Origin: Nostocoides sp. F2B08
GTDB lineage: Bacteria; Actinomycetota; Actinomycetes; Actinomycetales; Dermatophilaceae
Length of the DNA stretch: 64,000 nucleotides
Direction: 5' to 3'
Assembly: GCF_009184895.1 (NCBI RefSeq)
Contig: NZ_WESE01000012.1
Coordinates: 12,580-76,579 of the forward strand
The notes below the pieces were generated by a model, which searched no databases, was not told the origin of the DNA, and was given only the letters and a program-made list of their open reading frames with translations. Made by a program: the position numbers and the translations under genes. Shown in pieces: positions 17,777 through 27,386 of this stretch. How positions within the stretch are numbered: position 1 is the stretch's first letter; each line of letters begins with the position of its first letter.

Positions 17777-19441
17777 CTATGGGTGGTTCGCGTAGCGCTT
17801 GATGGACCAGGCCATTGCCTCGTAGTGGCTGGAGCCCTTGAGTTGGACGATCTCGACGGTCTTGCCGGGTCGGGGTGCGTGGATCATTTCTCCGTTGCCG
17901 ATGTAGATGCCGACGTGTCCGAAGCTGCCTGGGGAACCTGAGCCGTCTTCACTGAAAGAGATGACGTCACCGGGTTGTATCCGGTTCCAGTCGCGGGGCA
18001 CGGTGGTACCGCGTGAGTCTTTCCCTTGCGCTTCGGCGCTGTGGGTCAACTGGACCCCGGTGGAGTTGTAGACCGCGAACATCACCAGCCCGGAGCAGTC
18101 GAAGCCGACGGTGCGGGTCCCGTCGAGGCTGGGGCTGGAGTAGATGCCCAGGCTCGGACCTTGGTAGTTGCCGCCGCCCCAGCTGTAAGGGGTGCCCTGG
18201 TAGTGCTTGGCGGCCGCGACGATGGCCTCACCGGAGCCGTCTCCAGGGTTGAGCAGCTCACCAGGTCCTCCTTCGTCGCAGCCCTCGAGGAAGCCGCCGG
18301 CGGGCAGGCTCTCCAGCAGCGAGGGGTCCACGGTCAGGGTGGAGACCATTAGGACGGCGTCGGCCCAGTAGGGCGTGTAGTGGTAAGGGTCGGCGTTGCG
18401 CTGTGCCTTGTGCGCGGCCAGGGTCGGTTCCATGGAGAGGTAGCCCGGGACAGCGGTGAGGGCTTTGAAGAAGTTGGTTGAGGCGATGGTGGGGTTCATC
18501 CGGTCGGCCAGGGTGCCCCAGGCGCCGTTGTCTCGCTGCTGGAACAGTCCACGCGAGTCAGGCCCTGCCGCGTCGCCGTGGCCGATGTTGACCAGGTTCG
18601 ACTCCCCCATCGCGGTCATCACACCGATCGTGATGCTCCTGGCGTCCAGCCCCATGGTGTGGCCCGCCTTGATGACGTAGCCGGCGTTGACGACCTGCTC
18701 ACCCTTGTAGGGACCCACCTGGGCAGGCAAGGTCGAGACGAGCGGCTTGGCACTGATCGGCCCCGTTGCCGGGGTGGCCAGGATCGGGGTCGGGTCTTCA
18801 GGAAGGGTCGAACTGGAAGGGGCGGCGGTAACCGCCGGCGGGGCGGCGGCGGTGCCTCGGGTGGTGGGGAGGGCCAACCCTTGCGTGTTGAGCCACTCTC
18901 GCGGGTTGACCGGCTGACCGTTGATGTTGACCGTGAAGTGCAGATGTGAGCCGGTCGAGTTGCCGGTGGAGCCCTCGATGCCGAGCGGTTTGCCAGGCCA
19001 GACCTTCTCCCCCACGCTGACCGAGCGGGAGGCGAGGTGCATGTAGACGGTGTTGACCCCTCCTCCGTGGTCGACGACGACGGAGTTTCCGCCACCGCGG
19101 GGAGAAAAGGGCAGCGCGGAGACCACCCCCGCACTCGAGGCGACCACCGTCTTGGATGTCCCGGTCATGACCAGGTCGATGCCACCGTGGAGCTTGTAGA
19201 CCCCGCCACCGTAGGGGCCAGGGTTGTACCTCATGCCGTACTCGCTTGTGACGGTGAAGGCACCGGTGACGGGTAGGCGCACTGGCCCCCCCACCGCGTT
19301 GACGATCGAGGTGACGCACGGGTTCTGGGCGGCCGAGGCGCTGGCGGTGAAGATCACCGTGATCAAGCCGAGCAGGGCTGGGGCGAGGATCAGACCCGTC
19401 CCGGTCAGCGCGATCAGGAGCAGGAGCAGCGTCTTCTTCAT
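17777..19441 (-). CDS. Three-domain cell-wall hydrolase of the T4SS
   Basis: Predicted 554-aa exported enzyme. An N-terminal hydrophobic segment (residues 4-34) is followed by an M23 endopeptidase domain with metal ligands H85, D89 and the HLH pair at 166-168. A lysozyme/transglycosylase-like middle follows (GVMTAMGESNL... SRGLFQQ, about 265-310). A C-terminal NlpC/P60 domain carries C449 (FDCSGL), H509 (GHVGIY) and H521. Together these would cut peptide cross-links and glycan strands, opening the wall for DNA transfer. The ATG overlaps the stop of the upstream gene by 4 bases. It is the last gene of the type IV operon, the usual place for a VirB1-like enzyme; three activities in one chain is noteworthy. 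Confidence 0.9.
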   Translation of the reverse strand: MKKTLLLLLIALTGTGLILAPALLGLITVIFTASASAAQNPCVTSIVNAVGGPVRLPVTGAFTVTSEYGMRYNPGPYGGGVYKLHGGIDLVMTGTSKTVVASSAGVVSALPFSPRGGGNSVVVDHGGGVNTVYMHLASRSVSVGEKVWPGKPLGIEGSTGNSTGSHLHFTVNINGQPVNPREWLNTQGLALPTTRGTAAAPPAVTAAPSSSTLPEDPTPILATPATGPISAKPLVSTLPAQVGPYKGEQVVNAGYVIKAGHTMGLDARSITIGVMTAMGESNLVNIGHGDAAGPDSRGLFQQRDNGAWGTLADRMNPTIASTNFFKALTAVPGYLSMEPTLAAHKAQRNADPYHYTPYWADAVLMVSTLTVDPSLLESLPAGGFLEGCDEGGPGELLNPGDGSGEAIVAAAKHYQGTPYSWGGGNYQGPSLGIYSSPSLDGTRTVGFDCSGLVMFAVYNSTGVQLTHSAEAQGKDSRGTTVPRDWNRIQPGDVISFSEDGSGSPGSFGHVGIYIGNGEMIHAPRPGKTVEIVQLKGSSHYEAMAWSIKRYANHP

Positions 19442-20073
19442 CGCTGTCCGCCGCTCTCCGGAGTCGCGCGGGTGATTCGGATGCCGTCGCTCGAGGTCGT
19501 CATCTCGACCTCGTACCAGCCGGCGTTCGTGGGTACGCGAGCGATGGTCAGGAGCTCGCTCGGTGCGACGCTGGGCAGGATGATCGCGGGCCCGGTGACT
19601 TCACTGAAAGGCACGTTCTGGGGGTCGGTGCCCGCATAGGCCACCACGGCTTGCTCGCTCAGCTGCGGGGCGACTCTGCCCCACCATTGCTGTTCCGACA
19701 CCGACGTCGGGGGGCGGGCGAAGTCGGCCATGAAGGTCACTGCTGCCTGGGCGTAGGCGCTGAACTGTCGCGCCTGTAGGTCGTCACGGGGGATGGCAGG
19801 CTCGGTTGGGTTGACCGGCTCCCCGTCGGGCTCGACCGGCTCCACAGGAGGGGCCGCAGGAGCGCTCGTGGGCGAAGCGCTGGAGGGGGTGGAGGTCGCA
19901 GCTTCAGGGGTGGCGGCGGCCGGCGCCGAAGTCGCCGCGACGGGTGCCGACGAGGCCGAGCTGGGCTGGACCGGCGCCGGCGCCGGCGGGGCAGTGTCGT
20001 CGCGCTGCTGCAGAGACCACAGGGCGATCAGGGTGAGGACGGCCAGGACGAGGGAGCCGAGGTACCGGCGCAT
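19438..20073 (-). CDS. Membrane-anchored conjugation protein (VirB8/NTF2-like fold?)
   Basis: Predicted 211-aa protein. A single N-terminal transmembrane helix (residues 5-20) is followed by a long Pro/Ala/Ser/Thr linker (about 27-95). A compact extracellular domain comes next, with WWGRVAPQL and a VEM-type beta-strand end, compatible with the NTF2-like domain of VirB8/TcpC proteins. It lies between the VirB6-like gene and the wall hydrolase, and its stop overlaps the hydrolase ATG. It probably forms part of the extracytoplasmic scaffold. The fold call is tentative. Confidence 0.6.
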   Translation of the reverse strand: MRRYLGSLVLAVLTLIALWSLQQRDDTAPPAPAPVQPSSASSAPVAATSAPAAATPEAATSTPSSASPTSAPAAPPVEPVEPDGEPVNPTEPAIPRDDLQARQFSAYAQAAVTFMADFARPPTSVSEQQWWGRVAPQLSEQAVVAYAGTDPQNVPFSEVTGPAIILPSVAPSELLTIARVPTNAGWYEVEMTTSSDGIRITRATPESGGQR

Positions 20074-20088
20074 GTCACATCACGACCT

Positions 20089-22335
20089 TCAGGCGGAGCG
20101 GCGAGGACGACTGGCCCGGTCGGCCAGCCGCTGGCGCAGGCGGTCGGCCCGTTGTGCGTTCTCCGACCGTGGCGGGCTGGGGGTCGGGTTCTGACGCGAC
20201 GGCCTCTTCACCGGTGTCGGGTGGTGCGGTGTAGTGGGAGGTGGGTCCGTTTGGCGCGGCGGCAGCTGCTTGCCCTGGACCGGCTTGGTCTTGCCTGCAG
20301 GCACCCGGGTGTCCTTGCCGGGGCGTGACGGCGAGGCGGCGGCTTCCGTGGCATGAAGCGGGCCCGGCCTGGTCGAGGACCGCGAGGACACGACCTGGCC
20401 TTGGACCACGGTCCCCGACGCCCGGTACGCCGGACCCCGGACTGGGGCGGGCGTGGTCCGAGGTGAGGCCGGGCGGCCGCTAGTGGAGGCTCCAGACTGC
20501 CCGGCGCTGATCGCCAGCCGAGAGGCCAGGGCCGCGCGCCGGGCGGTCTTGCCGGCACTGGCCACTCGGGCCGCGCCAGTGACCGCAGTCGAAGCACCGC
20601 CGGTGGCAGAAGCTAGGGCAACGTGGGTTCCGGCGCGCACCAGTGCGCCAGCGGCCTTCTTCCGCGCCTCGATCCGCTTGAGACCCCCACCACCTGAAGT
20701 CGGGCTCTCCCCCGGCGCACCAGGTATGAAGAACCGGTCCGAGGGGCCAAGCTGCGGGCGGTCCGGCCCACTCGGCAGCTGTGAACGGCCAGCCCCTCCA
20801 CCGCCTGGTCGCGATGTCGGCACCGCGTCCACGTGCGGCCCTCCGCTACCGCCGTCGCTGCGTCGCGGGAAGGGCAGAAAGATCGCGGCTTGCTGCCGGT
20901 TGTCCACGAACGTGGGACTGGGCTCTCGGCCAGCAACGGCACGCTGGGCTCGCAGCTGAGCCAGACCGGTGGCGGTGCGCACTGCCGTCGCCGCCGCACC
21001 CATCCCGACGCCGGGAACGCGCTCGGGAAGCCGCGTGGCCGGGGCGCCACCGGGCCGCTGCGACATCCACTGCGCCAGGCGCGCAGAGGCCGCCTTGAGC
21101 TGCTTGCGTTGCCGCATGTAGATGAATAGCCCGACCACGATGAGGACATCGACGATGACGAAGGTCTTCGGGATCGACTCCCCCTTCGAGGCAGCGAACA
21201 TCGCCTGGATCACCAGCAGGAACACCGACAGGAAGACACTGGTGAAGACGATGATCAGCAACGCCACCACCGTCTCGGCGGCCGTGAGCATGAGCGACCC
21301 GCGGCCGCCACCGGGCAGCAGCCCGGTCACGAACGTCACGATCGCCTTCAGTGACTGGAACATCGCCCACACAGCGGCCGCGATGACGGACCCGCCCAGC
21401 AGCATGCACATCGCCAGGATCACGAACGCGGCCGGGAAGAACACCACCGAACCCAGGGCCATCGAGGCGGACGGGTTGGCGGCGTACTCACCCAGGGTGT
21501 CGTCGCAGTCGGAGATCTTGTCCCGGATGTCCGACTCGTTGCCGTAGGGCCCGCCCTTGACTACGTCGTTGTAGGGACCCTCACACGCGCCGCCGTCGAG
21601 GACCTGGCCGAAGTTGATCATCTGCGTGGGCTGGCGGATGAAGGTATCGACCAGCTGGCCAGTCTGCTCCAGGCGCAGCTGCTCGGGGCTCTTACCAGCC
21701 GCGTCCCCGGTAGCCAGAGCGGCTGCGAGCTCCTGACCGGTCTGGTTGGCCTTGACGATGTACCCGTCGGGTCCGGCGATCATCTGCACGGGCTGCGCGA
21801 ACACACCCGAAGCGAGCGCGGCGATGACGCAGGCGATGCCGACCTCCCAGATCGCGGTGGTGTGCCGGCCCTTGAGCATCCACAGCCCGGCCAGCAACGC
21901 GGTCAACGTCAAGAAAGTGGGCACCAGACCCAGTCGGGTGACGACCTGCTGCATCGCGCTGCCCACGGCCAGCAGCGGGGTGGCGATCGTCTGGATCCAG
22001 GTGAACGACAGAACCCAGTCCAGGAACCACAGAGCCAGCGCGCACCAGGACCGGTATGCGCCCCAGCAGGCGTCCGTCATCGACGCCCAGAAGAACTTGT
22101 CCGGTGAGGTGATACCGCCACGGTCCAGCGACATCTCAAAGTTCCAGATCGAGATCCCACGCGAGTCCTTCAGCTCGATCCACGCCAACGCCGGAGGGGT
22201 CTGTCCGATCTTGTCTGCGGCGGCAACCGGGGCCGCCGCCGCACTCGGCACGCGCACCACCATCAACAGCAGCCAGCCAGCGGCCAGGGATAGGGCGCGC
22301 AGCACCCACAGACCGCGACCTCGCAGCCACGTCAT
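20089..22335 (-). CDS. VirB6/TrbL-like polytopic T4SS protein
   Basis: Predicted 748-aa protein. After a signal-like N-terminus (residues 12-37) it has about five to six membrane segments between 100 and 420, the inner-channel arrangement of VirB6/TrbL-like proteins. The C-terminal 300 residues are hydrophilic, Pro/Ser/Arg-rich and cytoplasmic. Its ATG overlaps the VirB4 stop by 4 bases, with GGAGGAGGG just upstream. It probably forms the membrane pore of the conjugation apparatus. Confidence 0.75.
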   Translation of the reverse strand: MTWLRGRGLWVLRALSLAAGWLLLMVVRVPSAAAAPVAAADKIGQTPPALAWIELKDSRGISIWNFEMSLDRGGITSPDKFFWASMTDACWGAYRSWCALALWFLDWVLSFTWIQTIATPLLAVGSAMQQVVTRLGLVPTFLTLTALLAGLWMLKGRHTTAIWEVGIACVIAALASGVFAQPVQMIAGPDGYIVKANQTGQELAAALATGDAAGKSPEQLRLEQTGQLVDTFIRQPTQMINFGQVLDGGACEGPYNDVVKGGPYGNESDIRDKISDCDDTLGEYAANPSASMALGSVVFFPAAFVILAMCMLLGGSVIAAAVWAMFQSLKAIVTFVTGLLPGGGRGSLMLTAAETVVALLIIVFTSVFLSVFLLVIQAMFAASKGESIPKTFVIVDVLIVVGLFIYMRQRKQLKAASARLAQWMSQRPGGAPATRLPERVPGVGMGAAATAVRTATGLAQLRAQRAVAGREPSPTFVDNRQQAAIFLPFPRRSDGGSGGPHVDAVPTSRPGGGGAGRSQLPSGPDRPQLGPSDRFFIPGAPGESPTSGGGGLKRIEARKKAAGALVRAGTHVALASATGGASTAVTGAARVASAGKTARRAALASRLAISAGQSGASTSGRPASPRTTPAPVRGPAYRASGTVVQGQVVSSRSSTRPGPLHATEAAASPSRPGKDTRVPAGKTKPVQGKQLPPRQTDPPPTTPHHPTPVKRPSRQNPTPSPPRSENAQRADRLRQRLADRASRPRRSA

Positions 22336-24908
22336 CCCTCCTCCTCAACGCGGTGAGAGGCCTTGACGCTGGCCGAGCCGCCGGCGGTGATGGCGGCCGC
22401 GCGCTCCTGCCGCGCAGGGAGCAGGACCTTGACCCGGCCGACGTTGCCGGACATGTCGCGCATGGTGGCCTCGCCGCGGCGGTGCACGGGGACCTCTTTG
22501 CCGTCCGAGCCCAACGGGGAGGTGTCGTGGCGGACCATCTCGATCAGCTGCTCGTCCTCGGGGTCCAGGTCCAGCCAAGCAAGGCCGCGCTTGGCCAAGG
22601 TCTTGTCTCGATGGCGCATGAGGATCCGAGTGGGGATCAGCCCACGAAGAGTCGGGCTGCCGAAGTCAGCCTCGGGGTCATGAGAGTCCAGCAGCACCAC
22701 CGCGCGGTGCTTGCGGCCGTCTCGCACGAAGTCGACAAGCTCCCGCTCGCCCTCGAAGGAGATCGTCATCGAGTGCGCCTCGGAGACAACGAACCCGGCC
22801 AGGATCGAGGTGTCCTCGAAGCACACGTGGCGGGAGAGCGCCGCGATGAGTGCATTGAGCGCGCGACCAAACAGCTTCTCCAAGCCGAGCTGTTCAAAGA
22901 GGTGCTCGTGCTCGAGCTCCTCGCGTGAGGGCAGCTGCAAGGTGTGGGTGCGGATCACCACAGCCCGGGTGGACAAGTCCAGGGGTGGGACCGAACCGTC
23001 GAAGATGACACGACCGATCTCACGGCGAGCGAAGACGTTGACCAGGCGGGCCAGCTCCCCAGCCCCGGCCAGGGTGCAGCCGTCGTGGAGGTGGGCGAGC
23101 AGGTCACCGGAGGACGTCAGCTCGTGCCGTTCCAGGTAGACCGGGTCGAGGACGTCGGAGAGCAACACGCCTCGCTCGCTGGTGGGGCGGACGTTGAGCA
23201 GCGGAGTGAGGAAGGTTTGCATGATTCGGCTGCCGGTGCGGGGCCCGAAGACGCGCAGGGGGTCCAGGGACAGCACGGGGTCGGCAGCGTTGACGACGAC
23301 GGCCCGGGTCAGTGCTCCTGCCCAGGACGCCCACTCCCCCTTTGCTGTGCGGTCGGCGATGACGAGCTGGCCGCCGCGGTCGATGACGTCACCAGCCAGT
23401 TTCATGAGCGTGGCGGTCTTGCCGGCGCCGAGCTCGCCCGCAACCGCGGCTGAGCCGGAGATCTGCCGGTCGGAGGCTCCTTCGAGGTCATGCAGGACGA
23501 TGCTGGAGGGGCCGCAGGGGACGTTCTCGGCCAGGAGCGGACCGTGCGCGATGTTCAGCCCGAGGGCGGACCCCTTGGAGTCGCCCAGACGCACCGAGGC
23601 CAGGGGGACGGTCGCCGCCAAGGCTTTGCTCGTGGTGATCTGTGCGAACTCCCGCACGGCCCGTGAGGCGGGTACGCCGGGCTGCATTGCCCACCACAAC
23701 TCCTCCTGGTAGCCCAAGGGGGCCGAGAGCTTGTAGCCGGTGTCGCCGAGGAAGTCGGACAGGGCTCGCGCTTGCTGCCGGGATGAGGCGGGGGTGGGGC
23801 CGGCCACTGCGAAGATCATGGTGGCCTGGGCTTCGACCTCGAGCTTGTCGGACTCGAGGATGCCCACGTACTCAGCTAGGTCGTCACCGACCCGGTCGAG
23901 CATGTTCAGGCCGTGGGAGACCTCGCCTTCGCGCTGGCCGTACTGCTCGTTGAGGTTGCGCAGGGCACGCTGGTTCTGGGAGGCGACGGCCGCGGAGGAC
24001 CGGATCGAGAGCCGCATCGCCCAGTCGACGTCGATTCCCGACTCGTCGATGCGTCCGATGACCTCCGAACCGGGGAAGAGCATGCCTCCGTCGGGGACGT
24101 CGGAGATGACCATCAGTGACTGGTAGGACGACTCCACCTCGGCAACCGAGGAGGCGTCGGAGACCTTGAGGTAGCGACGGGAGATCGGGTTCAGCCGAGC
24201 CGGCGACTTGGGGTCGAGGTCGCTCTGGCCACCTTCGTCGAGGACCGGCTCACCCAGGGCAGCGCCTGTCTTGGGGGTCAGCAAGGCCGCGGCGACGTCG
24301 TCTTCCCCGGGGCCGGGCAGGTCGAGGTCCTGGAACAGACCTCGACGAATCGCGTGCTGATGGAGCCAGACCATCTGAGCAGGCGTGGCCGGGACGGGGT
24401 TGAAGGGGCCGGGGATGCTCTCGGCGACTCGGGCAGCCTGGGCCAGGCGGCGTTCGACGTCGCCGAGTGGGATCTCGGCGCGGGGCAAACCGAGTCGGTC
24501 CCGCAGGTCGGACGTGGCCGCCTTGAACGGCTCGGTAAACCGGTCGGAGGGCTTGTCGTCGCCGAGTGGGACAGAGAGCCAGAACACGCGCTGACCAGGC
24601 CCCAGACGGTCAAGGGTGTCGAGAGTGGCCTCGCACTCGGCAACCCAGTCCGGGCAGTCCTCCAAGTCCACGCCCTCGAGCATCTTGGAGACCACTACGG
24701 CCGGGTCCAGACCGGAGTTGATGCCCAGCAGCAGTGACTCCCCCGGCAGGGCCCGGAACAACGCCGTGTGCAGGGCTCGCACGCCGTGCTTGTCCTTGGT
24801 GGGGCGCAGCCCGTAGGGAAGTCCGGTGAGCAGCCAGTCGGCCCACACCGACCCGGAACGGGTCCAGCGCAGGTTGGCCGCCATGGAACGAGAGGGGGTA
24901 CGCATCAT
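22332..24908 (-). CDS. virB4: VirB4-like T4SS ATPase
   Basis: Predicted 858-aa protein with a VirB4/TraC-type layout: an N-terminal domain of about 450 residues, then a motor with Walker A GELGAGKTA (about 490-498), an arginine-rich middle and a C-terminal RHRDKTLAKR stretch. It would power pilus assembly and substrate transfer at the inner face of the membrane. The gene begins with two consecutive ATGs (24908 and 24905), overlapping the VirB3-like stop, and is followed directly by the VirB6-like gene. Among the T4SS assignments this is one of the firmest. Confidence 0.88.
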   Translation of the reverse strand: MMRTPSRSMAANLRWTRSGSVWADWLLTGLPYGLRPTKDKHGVRALHTALFRALPGESLLLGINSGLDPAVVVSKMLEGVDLEDCPDWVAECEATLDTLDRLGPGQRVFWLSVPLGDDKPSDRFTEPFKAATSDLRDRLGLPRAEIPLGDVERRLAQAARVAESIPGPFNPVPATPAQMVWLHQHAIRRGLFQDLDLPGPGEDDVAAALLTPKTGAALGEPVLDEGGQSDLDPKSPARLNPISRRYLKVSDASSVAEVESSYQSLMVISDVPDGGMLFPGSEVIGRIDESGIDVDWAMRLSIRSSAAVASQNQRALRNLNEQYGQREGEVSHGLNMLDRVGDDLAEYVGILESDKLEVEAQATMIFAVAGPTPASSRQQARALSDFLGDTGYKLSAPLGYQEELWWAMQPGVPASRAVREFAQITTSKALAATVPLASVRLGDSKGSALGLNIAHGPLLAENVPCGPSSIVLHDLEGASDRQISGSAAVAGELGAGKTATLMKLAGDVIDRGGQLVIADRTAKGEWASWAGALTRAVVVNAADPVLSLDPLRVFGPRTGSRIMQTFLTPLLNVRPTSERGVLLSDVLDPVYLERHELTSSGDLLAHLHDGCTLAGAGELARLVNVFARREIGRVIFDGSVPPLDLSTRAVVIRTHTLQLPSREELEHEHLFEQLGLEKLFGRALNALIAALSRHVCFEDTSILAGFVVSEAHSMTISFEGERELVDFVRDGRKHRAVVLLDSHDPEADFGSPTLRGLIPTRILMRHRDKTLAKRGLAWLDLDPEDEQLIEMVRHDTSPLGSDGKEVPVHRRGEATMRDMSGNVGRVKVLLPARQERAAAITAGGSASVKASHRVEEEG

Positions 24909-25564
24909 TTCTCCCGGGTGGCGCCCGAGGAGGCGAGCAGCCGCTGCACCCCGGTGAGGGCGGGTGAGTCCGCACTGCGCTGTGTGGTGGCGGGCACGGG
25001 ACGGATCCGGGGCGATGACGCGAGGACGGGCCGCTGCTGCGATGGCGCAGGCCGTGACCAGCGCGGACGCGGCAACCGCCGGCGAGCCCGTGGCGGGATC
25101 GGGTGATCGCGGCGTGTCTGGACCTCAGACAGAGAGCGTGCGTCGTGATTGATGACCAGGCGAGACCGGGCATGACGCGGCCGGCGGATCTTGACCGCAG
25201 ATCCACCCAGGTTCCCTTGGGCCGGCGAGGTGAGAGCTCGGATCGCGCCTGAACCGATCGAGATCGGGCTTCTCGACCCGATCGGGAGCCGGCCCAGGAG
25301 CACCACGAGGCCATAGGCGCAGCCCAGGAGAATGAGAGCGTTGCCGAGCAGGCCGAAGTGGCCCCACAGCCAGGTGGTCTTGCTGCCGATCACGATGAAC
25401 GCCACCCCCGCGATGACCTGCGTGTACGTGTAGGGACCGCCCCAGATGGTGGCGCCGTCGGGGGTCTTCCCGATCAGCTGGGGGAATCGTCGGGCACGGG
25501 TGTACCACTTGACGACCTCGTAGCCGTCGCCGCTGCCGGAGTGTGTCTGTGTGGGGGTCGACAT
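24905..25564 (-). CDS. VirB3/PrgI-like membrane protein
   Basis: Predicted 219-aa protein with two adjacent membrane helices (about residues 48-63 and 70-92) and a long basic C-terminal tail. Its place immediately before virB4 matches PrgI/VirB3-type proteins. AAGGAGAAGG precedes ATG 25564. The tail is unusually long for VirB3 and may contact DNA or other T4SS parts. Confidence 0.65.
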   Translation of the reverse strand: MSTPTQTHSGSGDGYEVVKWYTRARRFPQLIGKTPDGATIWGGPYTYTQVIAGVAFIVIGSKTTWLWGHFGLLGNALILLGCAYGLVVLLGRLPIGSRSPISIGSGAIRALTSPAQGNLGGSAVKIRRPRHARSRLVINHDARSLSEVQTRRDHPIPPRARRRLPRPRWSRPAPSQQRPVLASSPRIRPVPATTQRSADSPALTGVQRLLASSGATREK

Positions 25565-25607
25565 CAGATGTCCTTCTCCTTGACGTGCCCGTAGGTCCTG
25601 GTGCCGA

Positions 25608-25976
25608 TCAGGTGGAGGAGAAGCTCAGCGAGCTGCCCGGGGTGGGGGCGCCGAGCTCGACCTGGACGACGATCGAACCCAGGGCCATCTCGTTGCCGAC
25701 GCGGTCCTTGATGTCGGTGACGCTCCACACGCCCCAGATGAAGATGCCGGCAGCGATCAGGGAGACGATGATGCGAGCCATGGCGCCTCGTGAGGCGACC
25801 GCCTGCATGATCACGAAGATGATCCCGAGGGTGACCGCGACACCGCGCAGCACCGTCTGGGTCTGGGTGTTCTTGGCCGTGACCCAGTCGAGGATTCCGT
25901 CACCTGCGGCCATCGGGAGTGCGCCGGCCTGGTGAGCGGAGATGACCTCGTTGCTCAGCTGGATGAGTGTGGACAT
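25608..25976 (-). CDS. VirB2-like pilin candidate
   Basis: Predicted 122-aa protein with two hydrophobic helices (near 43-63 and 70-88) joined by a short basic loop, the typical VirB2 pilin hairpin. Start ATG 25976 is fixed by AGGAGGAG 10 bases upstream. It lies between the TcpC-like and VirB3-like genes. The pilin role is inferred from size and position. Confidence 0.55.
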   Translation of the reverse strand: MSTLIQLSNEVISAHQAGALPMAAGDGILDWVTAKNTQTQTVLRGVAVTLGIIFVIMQAVASRGAMARIIVSLIAAGIFIWGVWSVTDIKDRVGNEMALGSIVVQVELGAPTPGSSLSFSST

Positions 25977-25989
25977 GGTGGTACTCCTC

Positions 25990-27051
25990 CTACGGGGTGG
26001 TGGTCGACGTGGGGATGTCGGCCGGGGTGGTCGATGCACTGCCCGGGGACCGGGCGGGCACTGGGCCCGGCGCCGAGGAGGCGTCGGGAGATTGGGTCTG
26101 AGACTGGACAGGGACCAGGTCGAGCGCGGAGATCTCCCACCGGCCCGCGCGTGCGGTCAGGGTCAGCGCGTAGGCGACGTTCGAGGTCTGCTGGTCGGTC
26201 ACCACCGCGGTGCCCAGTGCCAGCACCCGGATCTGTGTCCCGTCCACCGGGACGACTGCAGGTGGCTGGTCGCTTCCTTCGGCCCGGATCTCGGACAGTC
26301 CCACGGAGGTGTACGGCGCCGGCGTGAGAGTGGTCAGGACGACACCGGGAGTCAGATAGCGAGAGGCATCGCCAGAGCCGGCGATGTAGGCGTTCAGGAA
26401 CTGGCCCACCGTCTGCCCGAGGGGTGTAGTGATGTCGACCTGGGCTCGATACCCAGTGGTGGCTCCGACCGTGACCGGCGGTGGTGAGACTGGGGAGGGC
26501 AAGGTAAGGGCCGTCACGCTGCCGTCGGCATACCGCACAGGGACCTGGAAATAGCGTCGCGTGGTGGTCTCGTTGGCGTCAGTGACGGTTGCCGCCACCG
26601 TGACCGACCAGGTGCCTTCGACGGACCTGATCCCTGAGACTGCCGGGTCGACGACCGTGAAGGCCGTCTGAGACAGTCCGGAGACCTGGGCGTCCTTGAT
26701 CAAGGCGAGCAGAGCATCCGGGTTCTCCTGGGTGGTGGTCAACCAGGTGACGACCACCTGCTGAGCGAACTGACCGACGACGGCGCGCTCGTGGGACTGG
26801 TCCACCGCTGCCGCGGCCGGGACGGCCGGGGGCTGAGCGGACTGGAGGAAGGCCAGCCCGCCGAGAACGGCACCGACAGGGCCAAGCGCCAGGCAGGTCA
26901 GCAGGCCGAAGGTCGCGGCCTTGGCTCCCAGCGCAGACGTGGTCTGGTGTCGTCCGTCCGCGACCGGTGGGAGTTCCTCGACGTCCCCTGGCTGGTCGAG
27001 GGTCGGGTCAGTGTTCGCCGAGGTACGCCGCAACGACAGGGTCGGACTCAT
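25990..27051 (-). CDS. TcpC-family conjugation protein (VirB8-like)
   Basis: Predicted 353-aa protein. One membrane helix (about 45-70) is followed by two NTF2-like domains typical of the TcpC family of conjugative elements (VVVTWLTTTQ... and FLNAYIAGSGDASRYLTPG). A Pro/Ser/Thr tail ends it. TcpC/VirB8 proteins assemble the external face of the transfer channel. The ATG overlaps the stop of the previous small gene. Confidence 0.8.
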   Translation of the reverse strand: MSPTLSLRRTSANTDPTLDQPGDVEELPPVADGRHQTTSALGAKAATFGLLTCLALGPVGAVLGGLAFLQSAQPPAVPAAAAVDQSHERAVVGQFAQQVVVTWLTTTQENPDALLALIKDAQVSGLSQTAFTVVDPAVSGIRSVEGTWSVTVAATVTDANETTTRRYFQVPVRYADGSVTALTLPSPVSPPPVTVGATTGYRAQVDITTPLGQTVGQFLNAYIAGSGDASRYLTPGVVLTTLTPAPYTSVGLSEIRAEGSDQPPAVVPVDGTQIRVLALGTAVVTDQQTSNVAYALTLTARAGRWEISALDLVPVQSQTQSPDASSAPGPVPARSPGSASTTPADIPTSTTTP

Positions 27052-27386
27052 GCCGCGCCTCCAGGGGTCAGCAGTGGCGTCAGGAGCTGGCAGGGCCGGC
27101 GGATCGGCCGCGAAGTCTGCGGACGGAGGCCGGCGGTCCTGTCACTGGTCATGGACGGAACCGCCTGCAGCGGGGGGCGCGGCTCCCCGGACCTGGTCAG
27201 GCGGCGGATGGCCCGGCGGACCGCCGGGGACTCCGCGCCTTCGAGCGCAGCCTTCATCCGGCTGGTCGCCTGCTCATCTAGGGGGCTGGCGGCCAGCGGC
27301 CCAAGGGCCAGCACGATCGCCTCGCGGGCAGCATGGACAGCGGCAGCGTCGACCAAGTCGCGGGGAACGCGATCGGGGCGGCTCAT
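27048..27386 (-). CDS. Small hypothetical protein heading the T4SS operon
   Basis: Predicted 112-aa soluble protein, Ala/Arg-rich, with no recognised motif. ATG 27386 has AAGGAGA just upstream. It is the first gene of the transfer operon, so it may be a regulator or accessory factor. Confidence 0.6.
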   Translation of the reverse strand: MSRPDRVPRDLVDAAAVHAAREAIVLALGPLAASPLDEQATSRMKAALEGAESPAVRRAIRRLTRSGEPRPPLQAVPSMTSDRTAGLRPQTSRPIRRPCQLLTPLLTPGGAA

